Shown here: positions 8,161 through 17,583 of the stretch, in pieces
Layout: each line of letters begins with the position of its first letter
Numbering within the stretch: the stretch's first letter is position 1
Assembly (NCBI GenBank): GCA_030123525.1
Contig: CP126125.1
Coordinates: 992,001-1,056,000 of the forward strand
Direction: 5' to 3'
DNA from: ELB16-189 sp018266435
GTDB lineage: Bacteria; Bacteroidota; Bacteroidia; Cytophagales; Cyclobacteriaceae
Length of the DNA: 64,000 nt
Notes under the pieces: model-generated
What the model was told of the DNA's origin: nothing
Seen by the model: only the letters and a program-made list of their open reading frames with translations
Databases searched by the model: none
Position numbers and translations under genes: made by a program

Positions 8161-9966
8161 ATGAAAGAACTTCTTTACCTCAATAAATACCTCATCAAAT
8201 ACAAATGGCGTCTGATCTGGGGAACCGTGTTTGTGCTTATCTCCAACGTCTTTCAGATTTGGCCCGCACAATTGGTGCGGCACTCAATTGATTTGGTGGT
8301 GGATAACATCAAGGTATACCGGTCACTTGACGGAAGCCTCCTTCAGACCGATTACTTTGGTATTTTTTCTCATGGCATTTTAGTGTATGCCCTGCTGATT
8401 CTGATGATGGCTTTGCTTCGTGGGGTGTTTCTTTATTTTGTGCGGCAGACACTGATTGTGATGAGCCGCCTGGTAGAGTATGATTTAAAAAACGAAATCT
8501 TCGAACATTACCAATCTCTTCCACTCAGTTTTTATCGCAGAAACAACACCGGAGATCTGATGAACCGCATCAGCGAAGATGTGGGGCGGGTGCGCATGTA
8601 CGTGGGGCCATCCATCATGTACGGGTTACAATTGGTCAGTCTGTTTGCCATGCTGGTGCCGGTAATGTATGGTGTTAGCCCTACGTTAACTATTTATGCG
8701 TTGTTGCCCTTACCGTTTTTATCAGTCGGAATTTTTTATGTGAACACCATCATTGAAAAAAGAAGTGAAGAAATTCAGCAGAGCCAATCTCGGCTGAGCA
8801 CATTTGTGCAAGAGGCTTTTTCAGGAATCCGTGTGTTGAAGTCGTTTGCCCGTGAATCTGAGTCAGCCGCCAGTTTTGCTAAAGAAAGTGAAGCCTACAA
8901 GCACCAATCCATCCGGCTTACAAAAGTGGATGCACTGTTTTACCCCATTGTGCTGTCCCTAGTCGGTATGAGCATTGTGCTCACCGTCTATGTGGGAAGT
9001 GTAGAGGTCATCAACGGAAGTCTTTCCATTGGAAATATTGCTGAGTTCATCATTTACGTAAACATATTAACCTGGCCGGTAACTCTGCTCGGATGGACCA
9101 CCAGCCAGGTAAAGCGGGCAGAGGCCTCTCAAAAAAGAATCAATGAATTTTTAAAACAAAAGACCAACATTGTTTCACAAAAAAACAAGGAGCATGAAAT
9201 TGCCGGGGCAATCACTTTTGCCGATGTTTGCTTCACTTACCCCGATACGGGCATTCAGGCGCTGAAAAATATTTCGTTTGCGCTTAACCCGGGCGAATCG
9301 TTGGGCATCATTGGCACAACGGGTTCAGGCAAGAGCACGTTGGCCAGTTTAATTTCGCGTTTATACGATGCCAACTCGGGCGAGATTTGCATCGATTCCA
9401 TACCCATACAAGATTACAATTTAGTTTCGTTGCGCAGACAAGTGGGCGTGGTGCCGCAAGATGTTTTTCTCTTCAGCGACACCATCTTCAACAACATTGG
9501 GTTTGGTCTGACGGAACCAAACGAAGCTCAAATTAATCTGGCGGCTAAAAATGCCGATGTATATGATACCATACAAGCATTTCCGCAAGGCTTCGCCACT
9601 CGGGTGGGCGAGCGTGGCATCACATTGTCAGGCGGGCAGAAACAACGTGTGTCCATCGCGCGGGCTATTGCACGCGAACCAAAAATTTTGATTCTGGATG
9701 ACTCCCTCTCAGCCGTTGACACTAAAACAGAAAACAACATTCTTAACAGTCTGAAAAAAATAATGACCGGCCGCACGACAATCATTATTTCGCATCGTGT
9801 TTCATCGGCAAAACTAGCCAGTCAGATTCTGGTAATTGATGAGGGGATGATTGTGGAGGAGGGAACACATGAAAGCCTGTTGGCCAAAGGGGGTACCTAC
9901 AAAGGGTTGTTTGAAAAGCAGATGCTGGCAGAAGAGGTTGAAACCAAATCAGAAGACATACCGTAA
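8161..9966 (+). CDS. ABC exporter half-transporter with degenerate catalytic site (BmrC/TM287-like)
   Basis: Type IV ABC exporter subunit, 601 residues: six transmembrane helices (about 1-330) fused to a nucleotide-binding domain. Walker A is GTTGSGKST (385-393), signature LSGGQKQR and H-loop ISHRVSS. The residue after the Walker B Asp, normally the catalytic Glu, is Asp514 (LILDDSLSAVD). That substitution is known in one half of heterodimeric exporters such as TM287/288 and BmrCD. The other half is probably the gene at 10749-12521, which has the complementary degenerate signature. The last 18 bp overlap the outer membrane protein gene on the other strand. Substrate unknown. Confidence 0.93.
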   Translation: MKELLYLNKYLIKYKWRLIWGTVFVLISNVFQIWPAQLVRHSIDLVVDNIKVYRSLDGSLLQTDYFGIFSHGILVYALLILMMALLRGVFLYFVRQTLIVMSRLVEYDLKNEIFEHYQSLPLSFYRRNNTGDLMNRISEDVGRVRMYVGPSIMYGLQLVSLFAMLVPVMYGVSPTLTIYALLPLPFLSVGIFYVNTIIEKRSEEIQQSQSRLSTFVQEAFSGIRVLKSFARESESAASFAKESEAYKHQSIRLTKVDALFYPIVLSLVGMSIVLTVYVGSVEVINGSLSIGNIAEFIIYVNILTWPVTLLGWTTSQVKRAEASQKRINEFLKQKTNIVSQKNKEHEIAGAITFADVCFTYPDTGIQALKNISFALNPGESLGIIGTTGSGKSTLASLISRLYDANSGEICIDSIPIQDYNLVSLRRQVGVVPQDVFLFSDTIFNNIGFGLTEPNEAQINLAAKNADVYDTIQAFPQGFATRVGERGITLSGGQKQRVSIARAIAREPKILILDDSLSAVDTKTENNILNSLKKIMTGRTTIIISHRVSSAKLASQILVIDEGMIVEEGTHESLLAKGGTYKGLFEKQMLAEEVETKSEDIP

Positions 9967-10683
9967 GCCTACTCCGCCCTGAAATCTTCGGTAACCCGGA
10001 TCAACGAGTGCATCCGTAAACATCTCCACTTCAATGAATGCCGAAACCGGCAATGAAAAATAAGAATACTCAAACCCAACTAAAACTACCGGCCCATACG
10101 TAAACCTGTTTTTAGTAAACCCACCAAACCGGTTATCTCCAAATGAGCCCGCTTGTTGGTAGTTATACTCATACCGTAACACCGTGTTGCGCCATTGCCA
10201 CCCGGCTCCTCCGTAGAGCATCAGTCCTTTTGAAATTTTTGATGCATCCCATTGATACAAAAACTTGGCTTCTAAAAACCAGTCGCTTAAAACTTTATGC
10301 GTGTAGTAACTCAGGGTCGATTTTTCTCCCGAAATATTGTCAACGCTTAGGGTGTCCTTATTTACCAGGTTATTAAATAGCCCCCGGTAATAATTGTTGT
10401 ATAACCCGCTGGCTGCTTTGCCGGCATCTACAGCAAACGACCAGTTTTTTGATGGATAAAATTTGTAAGTTAGTGCAAACGGATCTCCTACTTTAAAGCC
10501 AATTCCCTGGTAAGGATATTGGCTCTGCTCAAAAACCGGGCATACTACCTTGGCTTTGCTGTGAGACACATGGGGAACAGAGTACCTGCTGCTTTTAATG
10601 CTCTTCTTTACCTGAGCCCAAGAAGTATGACCCAACCATAAGAAAGAAATAACCAATAAAAAATGTGTTTTTAATAAGTGCAT
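9949..10683 (-). CDS. predicted outer-membrane beta-barrel protein, family not recognised
   Basis: 244 residues from ATG 10683; the frame continues to GTG 10740, but only the ATG start gives a clean signal peptide (MHLLKTHFLLVISFLWLG, cut after SWAQ). The mature protein has alternating aromatic/polar strands and ends in GGVGLRYVF with a terminal Phe, the BAM signature of outer membrane proteins. Its 3' end overlaps the convergent ABC gene by 18 bp, and it lies 65 bp downstream of the second ABC gene on the same strand, so it may be cotranscribed with that exporter half. No specific function is claimed. Confidence 0.7.
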   Translation of the reverse strand: MHLLKTHFLLVISFLWLGHTSWAQVKKSIKSSRYSVPHVSHSKAKVVCPVFEQSQYPYQGIGFKVGDPFALTYKFYPSKNWSFAVDAGKAASGLYNNYYRGLFNNLVNKDTLSVDNISGEKSTLSYYTHKVLSDWFLEAKFLYQWDASKISKGLMLYGGAGWQWRNTVLRYEYNYQQAGSFGDNRFGGFTKNRFTYGPVVLVGFEYSYFSLPVSAFIEVEMFTDALVDPGYRRFQGGVGLRYVF

Positions 10684-10748
10684 TAAAGCAAATATAACCC
10701 TTTTGCACAAACGGATATATACTGCCCGCTTAACCTTCACATCAATCG

Positions 10749-12521
10749 CTAAACTGCTTCTTTGTACTGCATTTGGTAGAGTTGAGTATAAAACCCATTC
10801 TTCTCCAGCAATTCGTTGTGGTTGCCCATTTCTTTAATCTCTCCTTTGTCAAGCACTATAATTTTGTTGGCATGCTGAATCGTTGACAGCCGATGAGCAA
10901 TAACAATGGAGGTTCTGCCCGCCATCATTTTAGTCATGGCATTTTGCACCAGTTGCTCCGTTTCTGAATCGATGGATGAAGTGGCTTCATCCAGTACTAA
11001 AATTTTGGGGTCGTACACCATGGCCCGGATAAAGGAAAGCAATTGGCGCTGACCTAATGAAAGTGTAGCTCCCCGCTCCATCACATTAAAATCAAGCTGA
11101 CCGGGAAGACGTTCGATGAATTTTTTTGCATCAACTAGCTCAGCCGCTTGCCAAATGCGTTCATCGGTTACATCCGGGCTACCCAGCGTAATGTTGTTGC
11201 GAATGGTATCGGAAAACAAAAAAACGTCTTGCAGCACCACTCCAATATTTCTACGCAAAACAGCCAGGTCAAATTCTTTGATATTAACTCCGTCCACCAA
11301 AATAGATCCCCGGTTAATTTCATAAAACCGATTCAGCAAATTGATGACCGAGGATTTTCCGGCACCGGTTGCCCCAACCAACGCAATGGTTTCACCGGGC
11401 TGAATGCTCAACTGAAAATTGCGCAGCACATAATTGGCATCGTTGTAAGCAAACCAAACATGGTCAAAATCTACCCGGCCTTTGATTTGGTCAGGCTTGT
11501 ACTTCCCGTTGTCGGAAATAAATTCGGGGTCATTCAATAGGTTCATGATACGCGAGGAGCTGACTATGCCCATTTGCAAAGTGTTGTACCGGTCGGCAAT
11601 CATCCGGATAGGGCGGAAAAAAAGTTGAATAAACATGATGAATGAAATCAGTTTGCCAAGTGTAACTCCGGTTATTACTTCGTTGATGGCTCCCTTTGCT
11701 CCCCACCACACCAGTAAACCCGTGCCCATAGCGGCAATGATTTCAGCTACCGGAAAATAAACCGAATAGTATAGCACAGATTTGAGATGAGCATGCCGGT
11801 GCTCGCGGTTGATTTCTTTAAATTTTTCAAACTCTCTTTTTTCACTTCCAAAAAGTTGTACAATGCGCATGCCTGTAATATGTTCCTGTACAAAGGCATT
11901 CAGGTTGGAAACTGCATTTCGCACATCATTAAATGCCACTTTAATTTTTTCTTTGAAAATATAGGTGGCCAATAGCATCAGCGGAATAGTGGACAGGCTT
12001 ACCAAGGCCAACCGCCAGTCGACATAAAACATGAATGCCAAAATGAAAACGATCTGAAGCAAGTCGCTGGCCATGGCGGCCAACCCTTCGCTAAATACAT
12101 CGGCCAGGGTCTCTACATCTGAAATGATACGCGTAACCAACCGGCCGATAGGGGTCTTATCAAAGAACCGAAGCCGTAGCCGCACCAGGTGATTATATAA
12201 TTTCACACGAATGTCTCGCAAAACAAATTGAGCCACCAAACCCGAAACATAGGTGTGGGCATATTGAAAAATAGTTTGAACCACCAGCAACACGGTGATC
12301 CAAATCATAATCTTCACCATTCCGTGATAATCGCCATACTGCACATGATGATCAATGGTATATTGAATGAGCAAGGGACGCAGGGGAGATAAAAGGCCCA
12401 GGACGAGTGTTAAAAAAATGACGAAATAAAAGCGACCCCGGTAAGGCTTCACAAATTTCATCAGTTGCCGCAGCACTTTTAAATCAATGATGTTGCCGCT
12501 GCTTACGCTTTCTTTTTCCAT
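10749..12521 (-). CDS. ABC exporter half-transporter with catalytic Glu but LSLGQ signature (BmrD/TM288-like)
   Basis: 590-residue type IV ABC exporter subunit: membrane domain about 1-330 and nucleotide-binding domain about 350-590. Walker A is GATGAGKSS, Walker B LVLDEATSSID with catalytic Glu512 and H-loop IAHRLST. The ABC signature is LSLGQ (487-491) instead of LSGGQ, followed by RQLLSF; this variant is typical of the catalytically competent half of heterodimeric exporters. Together with the Asp514 protein at 8161-9966 it would give one canonical and one degenerate ATP site. The start is ATG 12521. Confidence 0.93.
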   Translation of the reverse strand: MEKESVSSGNIIDLKVLRQLMKFVKPYRGRFYFVIFLTLVLGLLSPLRPLLIQYTIDHHVQYGDYHGMVKIMIWITVLLVVQTIFQYAHTYVSGLVAQFVLRDIRVKLYNHLVRLRLRFFDKTPIGRLVTRIISDVETLADVFSEGLAAMASDLLQIVFILAFMFYVDWRLALVSLSTIPLMLLATYIFKEKIKVAFNDVRNAVSNLNAFVQEHITGMRIVQLFGSEKREFEKFKEINREHRHAHLKSVLYYSVYFPVAEIIAAMGTGLLVWWGAKGAINEVITGVTLGKLISFIMFIQLFFRPIRMIADRYNTLQMGIVSSSRIMNLLNDPEFISDNGKYKPDQIKGRVDFDHVWFAYNDANYVLRNFQLSIQPGETIALVGATGAGKSSVINLLNRFYEINRGSILVDGVNIKEFDLAVLRRNIGVVLQDVFLFSDTIRNNITLGSPDVTDERIWQAAELVDAKKFIERLPGQLDFNVMERGATLSLGQRQLLSFIRAMVYDPKILVLDEATSSIDSETEQLVQNAMTKMMAGRTSIVIAHRLSTIQHANKIIVLDKGEIKEMGNHNELLEKNGFYTQLYQMQYKEAV

Positions 12522-12724
12522 AAACTGTAAATAACTGCATTTTTAAGATAAGGTTCAGAAAAATGAAAAAACAACCGGTTATACTTAATTATCTGATAAT
12601 TAGCACCGTTCAGTGTGACCAAATTGTTAGCAAAATGTGTGAAACATTTAATTCAAAAAAGATGAATAGTAGCAGACAATTAAGATATTTTTGCCGGAGA
12701 AAATCACAACCTAAAACTAACTCT

Positions 12725-15700
12725 ATGATTAAAAAATTACTCATGCTATTTACCTTGGCGTTCGCAACGGTCGCTGGGTTGCGCGCACAAGGGGTAACAA
12801 CCGCTACTTTCATTGGCTTCGTGAAAGATGCTAAAGGAGACGCATTGCCAGGAGCTAACGTTGTGGCGGTTCATACCCCCTCCGGCACACAATACGGTAC
12901 GATTTCCCGCACGGACGGACGCTATGTAATTCCTAACGCCCGTGTAGGCGGCCCTTACAAACTCACCGTTTCTTTTCTGGGTTATAAAACTTTAGAGCAA
13001 AACAACCTGTTTCTCGAACTCGGCAATACAACCAATGCCGATTTTGCTATGGTTGAAGACGCTTCACAACTGGCCGAAGTTGTTGTTAGCGGTGCTGTTG
13101 ATCCTGTGCTTAATTCAGGAAGAACAGGAGCATCTACAAACATTTCTAATAAAGTTATCACTCGTCTGCCCACCATCAGCCGTAGCTTCAATGACTATGT
13201 GCGCATGACACCGCAAGCCAATGGCAATGGCTTTGCCGGGCGTAGCGATGGCTATAACAACATTACCATTGATGGCGCTCTCTTTAATAATGCTTTTGGT
13301 TTATCGGGTACCGTGGGCGGCCAAACCAGTGCCCAACCTATAAGCCTGGATGCGGTAGATCAGATCACTACCTCAATAGCTCCCTACGATGTAACGCAAG
13401 GAAGTTTTACGGGCGCGGGCGTTAACGTGGTTACCCGAAGCGGTACCAACGATGTAACGGGTTCAGTCTATTATTTTACCCGCAACCAAAATTTGGTGGG
13501 TAGTAATGTTGGTGGCAACTCAAATCCCTACAGTAACTTTTCTTTCAATAATATGGGTGTGCGTTTGGGCGCACCAATCATCAAAAACAAATTGTTCATT
13601 TTTGGTAGCTACGAGCGCGAACGCCAAACGCTACCCGGTACTACGTACTCAGCCGCAACAGCCAGTGACCCCTTTGTTTCAGGCGGCACAGTTTCTCAGG
13701 TGCGGGCATCAACATTAGATTCGTTATCCAATTTTCTAAAATCAAATTACGGCTACAATACCGGCCCGTATCAAAATTACAACCTGTTGCAAAACAGTGA
13801 CAAGGCTACTGTTAAGCTTGACTGGAACATCAGCTCCAATCATAAGTTTTCCATCAAATACAATTACTTAAAATCGTACAAAGACCAAGTGCCCAGCGGA
13901 AGTGGCAACATGTTTGGTGGCAGCCGAAGTGCAAGCCAATTTGGCCTTCCTTTTTTGGGAGCTTACTATCGTATTAACAATAACCTGAACTCTGTTATTG
14001 CTGAGTTGAACAGCACATTTGGCAGTGGGTTTACCAACAAATTCCAGATTGGGTATACCGCTTTCCGCGATTTCAGGGGCACCCCCAATGGCGGTGGCCC
14101 ATTTCCGTTGGTTGATATCGGAAATGGTTCAGGGCAAAACCTGACTTCGTTTGGCTATGAACCTTTCTCGGCCAATAATATTCTCAACACGAACGTGTTC
14201 CAGTTCTCCGACAACTTTGATATCTACAAAGGCAAACACACTTTCACACTGGGAACATACAATGAGTTTTATCATTTTGAAAATGGCTTTGATCCAAATT
14301 ATTATGGAGCTTATTCCTTTAATAGTTTGTCTGATTTTTATGCAAGCGCGGCTGGAACAGTGGGCTCTATCAAACAATACCAATTGGGGTACTCAACCGC
14401 TGCTGATGGCTCATTTCCCATGGTCAAAGTAGATGCTTTTCAATTAGGCCTTTACGGTCAAGATAAATATGAAGTCAACAGTCGCCTGAACATCACGCTT
14501 GGATTGCGTGCTGATATGCCGGTGATTGATTCGAAAATTGCTCAAAATACTCAAGCGGCAGGGTACACCTTTTCCGGAGGATCAACCATTAACACCAGCC
14601 AGGTTCAAAAAGCTCAGGTGCTATGGTCTCCTCGCATAGGGTTTAATTACGATCTGAAAGGCGACCGGTCAACACAAATCCGTGGTGGAACCGGTATATT
14701 CACCGGTCGTGTTCCTTACGTATGGATATCTAACCAGGCCAGTAACAACGGATTGTTGTTTAACTCTAAACAATACTCGCAAACCAATGCCACAGCCGCA
14801 GGCTTAGTGTTTAGCCCAAATGTAGACGCTTACCGTCCGGGCAAAGGATCAAACCCTCCGCCCTCAGCAAGTCCCTCGTATAATCTGGCTGTTACTGACC
14901 GTAACTTTAAGTTTCCTCAGGTATGGCGTACAAGCATTGCCATTGACCAAAAATTACCGTGGGGTGTGATTGGCTCCCTGGATTTGGTTTTCACCAAAGA
15001 CCTCAATGCGGTTTACGTGCGCAACATTAATTTGCCTGATCCTACATTGACAGCAAATGGTGCCGACAACCGACCAATCTACTATAAGGCGTTCCCGTCT
15101 GGCACTTCCAATAGCACAACCAACACACGTATCAATCCAAACGTAACCGATGCAGAGTTGATGAGCAACACCAGCAAAGGATATAGCTACTTTGGTACGA
15201 TTCAATTCAAAAAAGCATTTAACAATGGACTGGATGCTATGGTAGCTTATACGTATACACAAGCACAGTCTGTGAATGATGGAGGCTCGATTGCACAATC
15301 GGTATGGCGCGATCGGTATGTATCCGGTAACCCCAACGCCAACGTGTTGAGTTACTCCAGCTACTTGTTGCAAAACAGAATTATTGCTTCGTTAAACTAT
15401 CGCAAGGAATATGCGGGTCATTTTGCCACTTCGGTGGGTATGTTTTATTCACTGGCTCAATCCGGTCGCTTCTCTTACTCCTATTCGGGAGACATGAATG
15501 GAGATAACAGCGGTGGCACCAATGATCTTATTTATATACCCCGTAACCCAAGCGAAATCAAATTAGTCGACATTACTGGTATGGACGGCAGTGGTAACCC
15601 CTATACTTATACTGCCGCTCAACAATGGGCCGACCTGGATAAATACATCAGCCAAGACAAATACCTGAGCGGCCGCAGGGGTATGTATGCCGAACGCAAT

Positions 15701-16039
15701 GGTGGCATCCAGCCGTGGAGAGGTCAATTGGATTTGCGCATCCTGCAGGATTTTTATGTGTACGTGGGTAAAGAAAAAAAGAAACGCAATACGCTGCAGT
15801 TGAGCCTGGATATATTTAACGTGGGCAACTTGATCAATAATAATTGGGGTCTATACCAAGTACCTAATCGTTCCTCGCTGCTTACGTTCAAAGGGTATGA
15901 TGCCACTGGCACGCCTACATTCCAATATCCCTATCTTAACTCCTCAACCAAAACTCCGCTTACCAGCACCTTTAGAAATGACCTGGGCTTGCTTTCACGC
16001 TGGCAAATGCAACTTGGTGTAAGGTATATTTTTGATTGA
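12725..16039 (+). CDS. TonB-dependent receptor, Oar-like
   Basis: Large outer membrane receptor, 1,104 residues. I chose ATG 12725 because it begins a signal peptide (MIKKLLMLFTLAFATVAG, cut after RAQ); the upstream in-frame ATG 12563 adds 54 residues that are not signal-like. Order: carboxypeptidase-regulatory-like domain (about 25-100, FIGFVKDAKGDALPGANV), plug domain (about 120-230, with DGALFNNAFG), then a long 22-strand-type barrel ending LGVRYIFD. Resembles Oar of Myxococcus, an OmpA-like/TonB receptor class common in Bacteroidota. Substrate unknown. A TATTTTTG box near 12690 may be its -7 element. A strong terminator follows. Confidence 0.9.
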   Translation: MIKKLLMLFTLAFATVAGLRAQGVTTATFIGFVKDAKGDALPGANVVAVHTPSGTQYGTISRTDGRYVIPNARVGGPYKLTVSFLGYKTLEQNNLFLELGNTTNADFAMVEDASQLAEVVVSGAVDPVLNSGRTGASTNISNKVITRLPTISRSFNDYVRMTPQANGNGFAGRSDGYNNITIDGALFNNAFGLSGTVGGQTSAQPISLDAVDQITTSIAPYDVTQGSFTGAGVNVVTRSGTNDVTGSVYYFTRNQNLVGSNVGGNSNPYSNFSFNNMGVRLGAPIIKNKLFIFGSYERERQTLPGTTYSAATASDPFVSGGTVSQVRASTLDSLSNFLKSNYGYNTGPYQNYNLLQNSDKATVKLDWNISSNHKFSIKYNYLKSYKDQVPSGSGNMFGGSRSASQFGLPFLGAYYRINNNLNSVIAELNSTFGSGFTNKFQIGYTAFRDFRGTPNGGGPFPLVDIGNGSGQNLTSFGYEPFSANNILNTNVFQFSDNFDIYKGKHTFTLGTYNEFYHFENGFDPNYYGAYSFNSLSDFYASAAGTVGSIKQYQLGYSTAADGSFPMVKVDAFQLGLYGQDKYEVNSRLNITLGLRADMPVIDSKIAQNTQAAGYTFSGGSTINTSQVQKAQVLWSPRIGFNYDLKGDRSTQIRGGTGIFTGRVPYVWISNQASNNGLLFNSKQYSQTNATAAGLVFSPNVDAYRPGKGSNPPPSASPSYNLAVTDRNFKFPQVWRTSIAIDQKLPWGVIGSLDLVFTKDLNAVYVRNINLPDPTLTANGADNRPIYYKAFPSGTSNSTTNTRINPNVTDAELMSNTSKGYSYFGTIQFKKAFNNGLDAMVAYTYTQAQSVNDGGSIAQSVWRDRYVSGNPNANVLSYSSYLLQNRIIASLNYRKEYAGHFATSVGMFYSLAQSGRFSYSYSGDMNGDNSGGTNDLIYIPRNPSEIKLVDITGMDGSGNPYTYTAAQQWADLDKYISQDKYLSGRRGMYAERNGGIQPWRGQLDLRILQDFYVYVGKEKKKRNTLQLSLDIFNVGNLINNNWGLYQVPNRSSLLTFKGYDATGTPTFQYPYLNSSTKTPLTSTFRNDLGLLSRWQMQLGVRYIFD

Positions 16040-16054
16040 TTTTTTGTTCTTACT

Positions 16055-16087
16055 AAAAAAGGCTGCCCTTTTGAGGCAGCCTTTTTT
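16055..16087 (+). terminator. Rho-independent terminator of the Oar-like gene
   Basis: GGCTGCC (16061-16067), 7-nt loop CTTTTGA, GGCAGCC (16075-16081), followed by a run of six T and preceded by a run of six A. Seven perfect GC-rich base pairs plus U-tract. Confidence 0.9.
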
Positions 16088-16115
16088 ATTTTCCCGCAAA
16101 TTTTTACCTTCCCCA

Positions 16116-17543
16116 ATGGCCGGAAGGATTCTTTGCATTCTTTTCTTGGTTAGCTGCATCAGTTGCCATAAAAAAACAAGAGAAATTACTTTCTCTCCCC
16201 AACCTCTATTGCAGCGCGACCTAAAAGACATTCAGAAACGCGGCTACCTCGAAGCCATCATCGACAACAACTCTGTCAGCTACTTCATTTACAAAGGTCG
16301 TACCATGGGTTTTGAATACGAATTGCTTCAGCGGCTGGCCAGCGCAATGCATGTCGATTTAAAGATACAAGTCATCGCAGGTATTGACGAAGCCCTTGAT
16401 AAACTGAATAAGGGCGAGGGAGACATTGTGGCCTTTCCGCTCACCCTTACACAAGAACGCGAACAATACCTTTCGTTCAGCAATGCATTGTTTCAAACAC
16501 AACAAGTGCTGGTGCAAAAAAAGCCCCCGCATTGGCGCATGCTTCCGTCAGACATCGTAGAAAAAAAATTATTGCGAAACCCCGTGGATCTGATCGGCAA
16601 AGAAGTACATGTAAAAAACGGATCGGCCTTTATCGATCGGCTCGAAAATCTTTCAGCTGAAACTGGTGGAGAAATTATCATCCACGAAGACAGTGCCGAT
16701 GCTGAAACTGAATCGTTGATACAAAAAGTTGCTCTGGGCGAAATCCAATACACAGTAGCAGACCAGATGATTGCGCACGTTAACGAATTATATTTCCCTA
16801 ACCTTGATATCAATACCCTGATCAGTTTGCCTCAGCAAATCGGATGGGCTATGCGAAAAAACTCTCCCGAGTTGCTGGCCACAGTTAACCAATGGCTCGC
16901 TGAAGTAAAAAAGCAAGGCATCTTTCAGGTGATCTATGACCGGTATTTTAATAGTCCACGCTTTTTGGTAACCATGATGTCTCCTGATTTTACGTCATTG
17001 AAATCCAACCATCTTTCTCCTTACGATGAGCAACTCAAAAAAGGGGCCACCCAGTTGGGGTGGGATTGGCGGCTGCTGGCTTCCCTTGTTTTTCAGGAAT
17101 CAAATTTTAATCCGCGAGTCGAATCCTGGGCCGGGGCCATCGGTCTGATGCAAGTAATGCCCGAAACCGGCCAACACTTTGGCATCACCAATTTGTGGGA
17201 CCCCAACCAAAACATTTTAGTGGGGGTGCGTTTTTTAAAATTTCTTGATGACTACTGGAAGAAGACTGTAATGGATGACCGCGTGCGCATAAAATTTATT
17301 CTTGCTTCTTACAACGTTGGCCTGACTCATGTGATCGATGCACAAAAACTGGCTAAAAAATATGGAAAAAAGACCGATGCGTGGGAAGACAACGTAGGAT
17401 TTTATCTCACCCAAAAATCCAATCCTAAATACTATCGCGATGCAGTTGTTTCAGCGGGTTACTGCCGGTGCGATGGCCCGGTAATTTATGTTAAACAGGT
17501 ATTGCAGCGCTATGAAGAGTACAAGATCAGAATCAATGCGTAA
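16116..17543 (+). CDS. mltF: membrane-bound lytic murein transglycosylase MltF, lipoprotein
   Basis: Cleaves peptidoglycan glycan strands by lytic transglycosylation. 475 residues from ATG 16116; the longer frame begins at a TTG inside the preceding terminator. Lipoprotein signal with cleavage before Cys (SCISC, about 12-16). An extracellular solute-binding protein family 3 domain follows (about 50-290), then the SLT domain with catalytic Glu328 in QESNFNP, followed by GAIGLMQVMP and SYNVG. This two-domain order is diagnostic of MltF, whose N-terminal domain regulates the enzyme in response to muropeptides. It converges on the RND operon. Confidence 0.93.
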   Translation: MAGRILCILFLVSCISCHKKTREITFSPQPLLQRDLKDIQKRGYLEAIIDNNSVSYFIYKGRTMGFEYELLQRLASAMHVDLKIQVIAGIDEALDKLNKGEGDIVAFPLTLTQEREQYLSFSNALFQTQQVLVQKKPPHWRMLPSDIVEKKLLRNPVDLIGKEVHVKNGSAFIDRLENLSAETGGEIIIHEDSADAETESLIQKVALGEIQYTVADQMIAHVNELYFPNLDINTLISLPQQIGWAMRKNSPELLATVNQWLAEVKKQGIFQVIYDRYFNSPRFLVTMMSPDFTSLKSNHLSPYDEQLKKGATQLGWDWRLLASLVFQESNFNPRVESWAGAIGLMQVMPETGQHFGITNLWDPNQNILVGVRFLKFLDDYWKKTVMDDRVRIKFILASYNVGLTHVIDAQKLAKKYGKKTDAWEDNVGFYLTQKSNPKYYRDAVVSAGYCRCDGPVIYVKQVLQRYEEYKIRINA

Positions 17544-17583
17544 GCAAACTGAATCCGGTTTTCCATTGTAATGTGTAATTCAG

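Noticed and set aside
12563..12724. 54-residue N-terminal extension of the Oar-like receptor from ATG 12563
   Set aside because: The extension is not signal-like and a standard signal peptide starts at ATG 12725; the region more likely holds the promoter (TATTTTTG near 12690).
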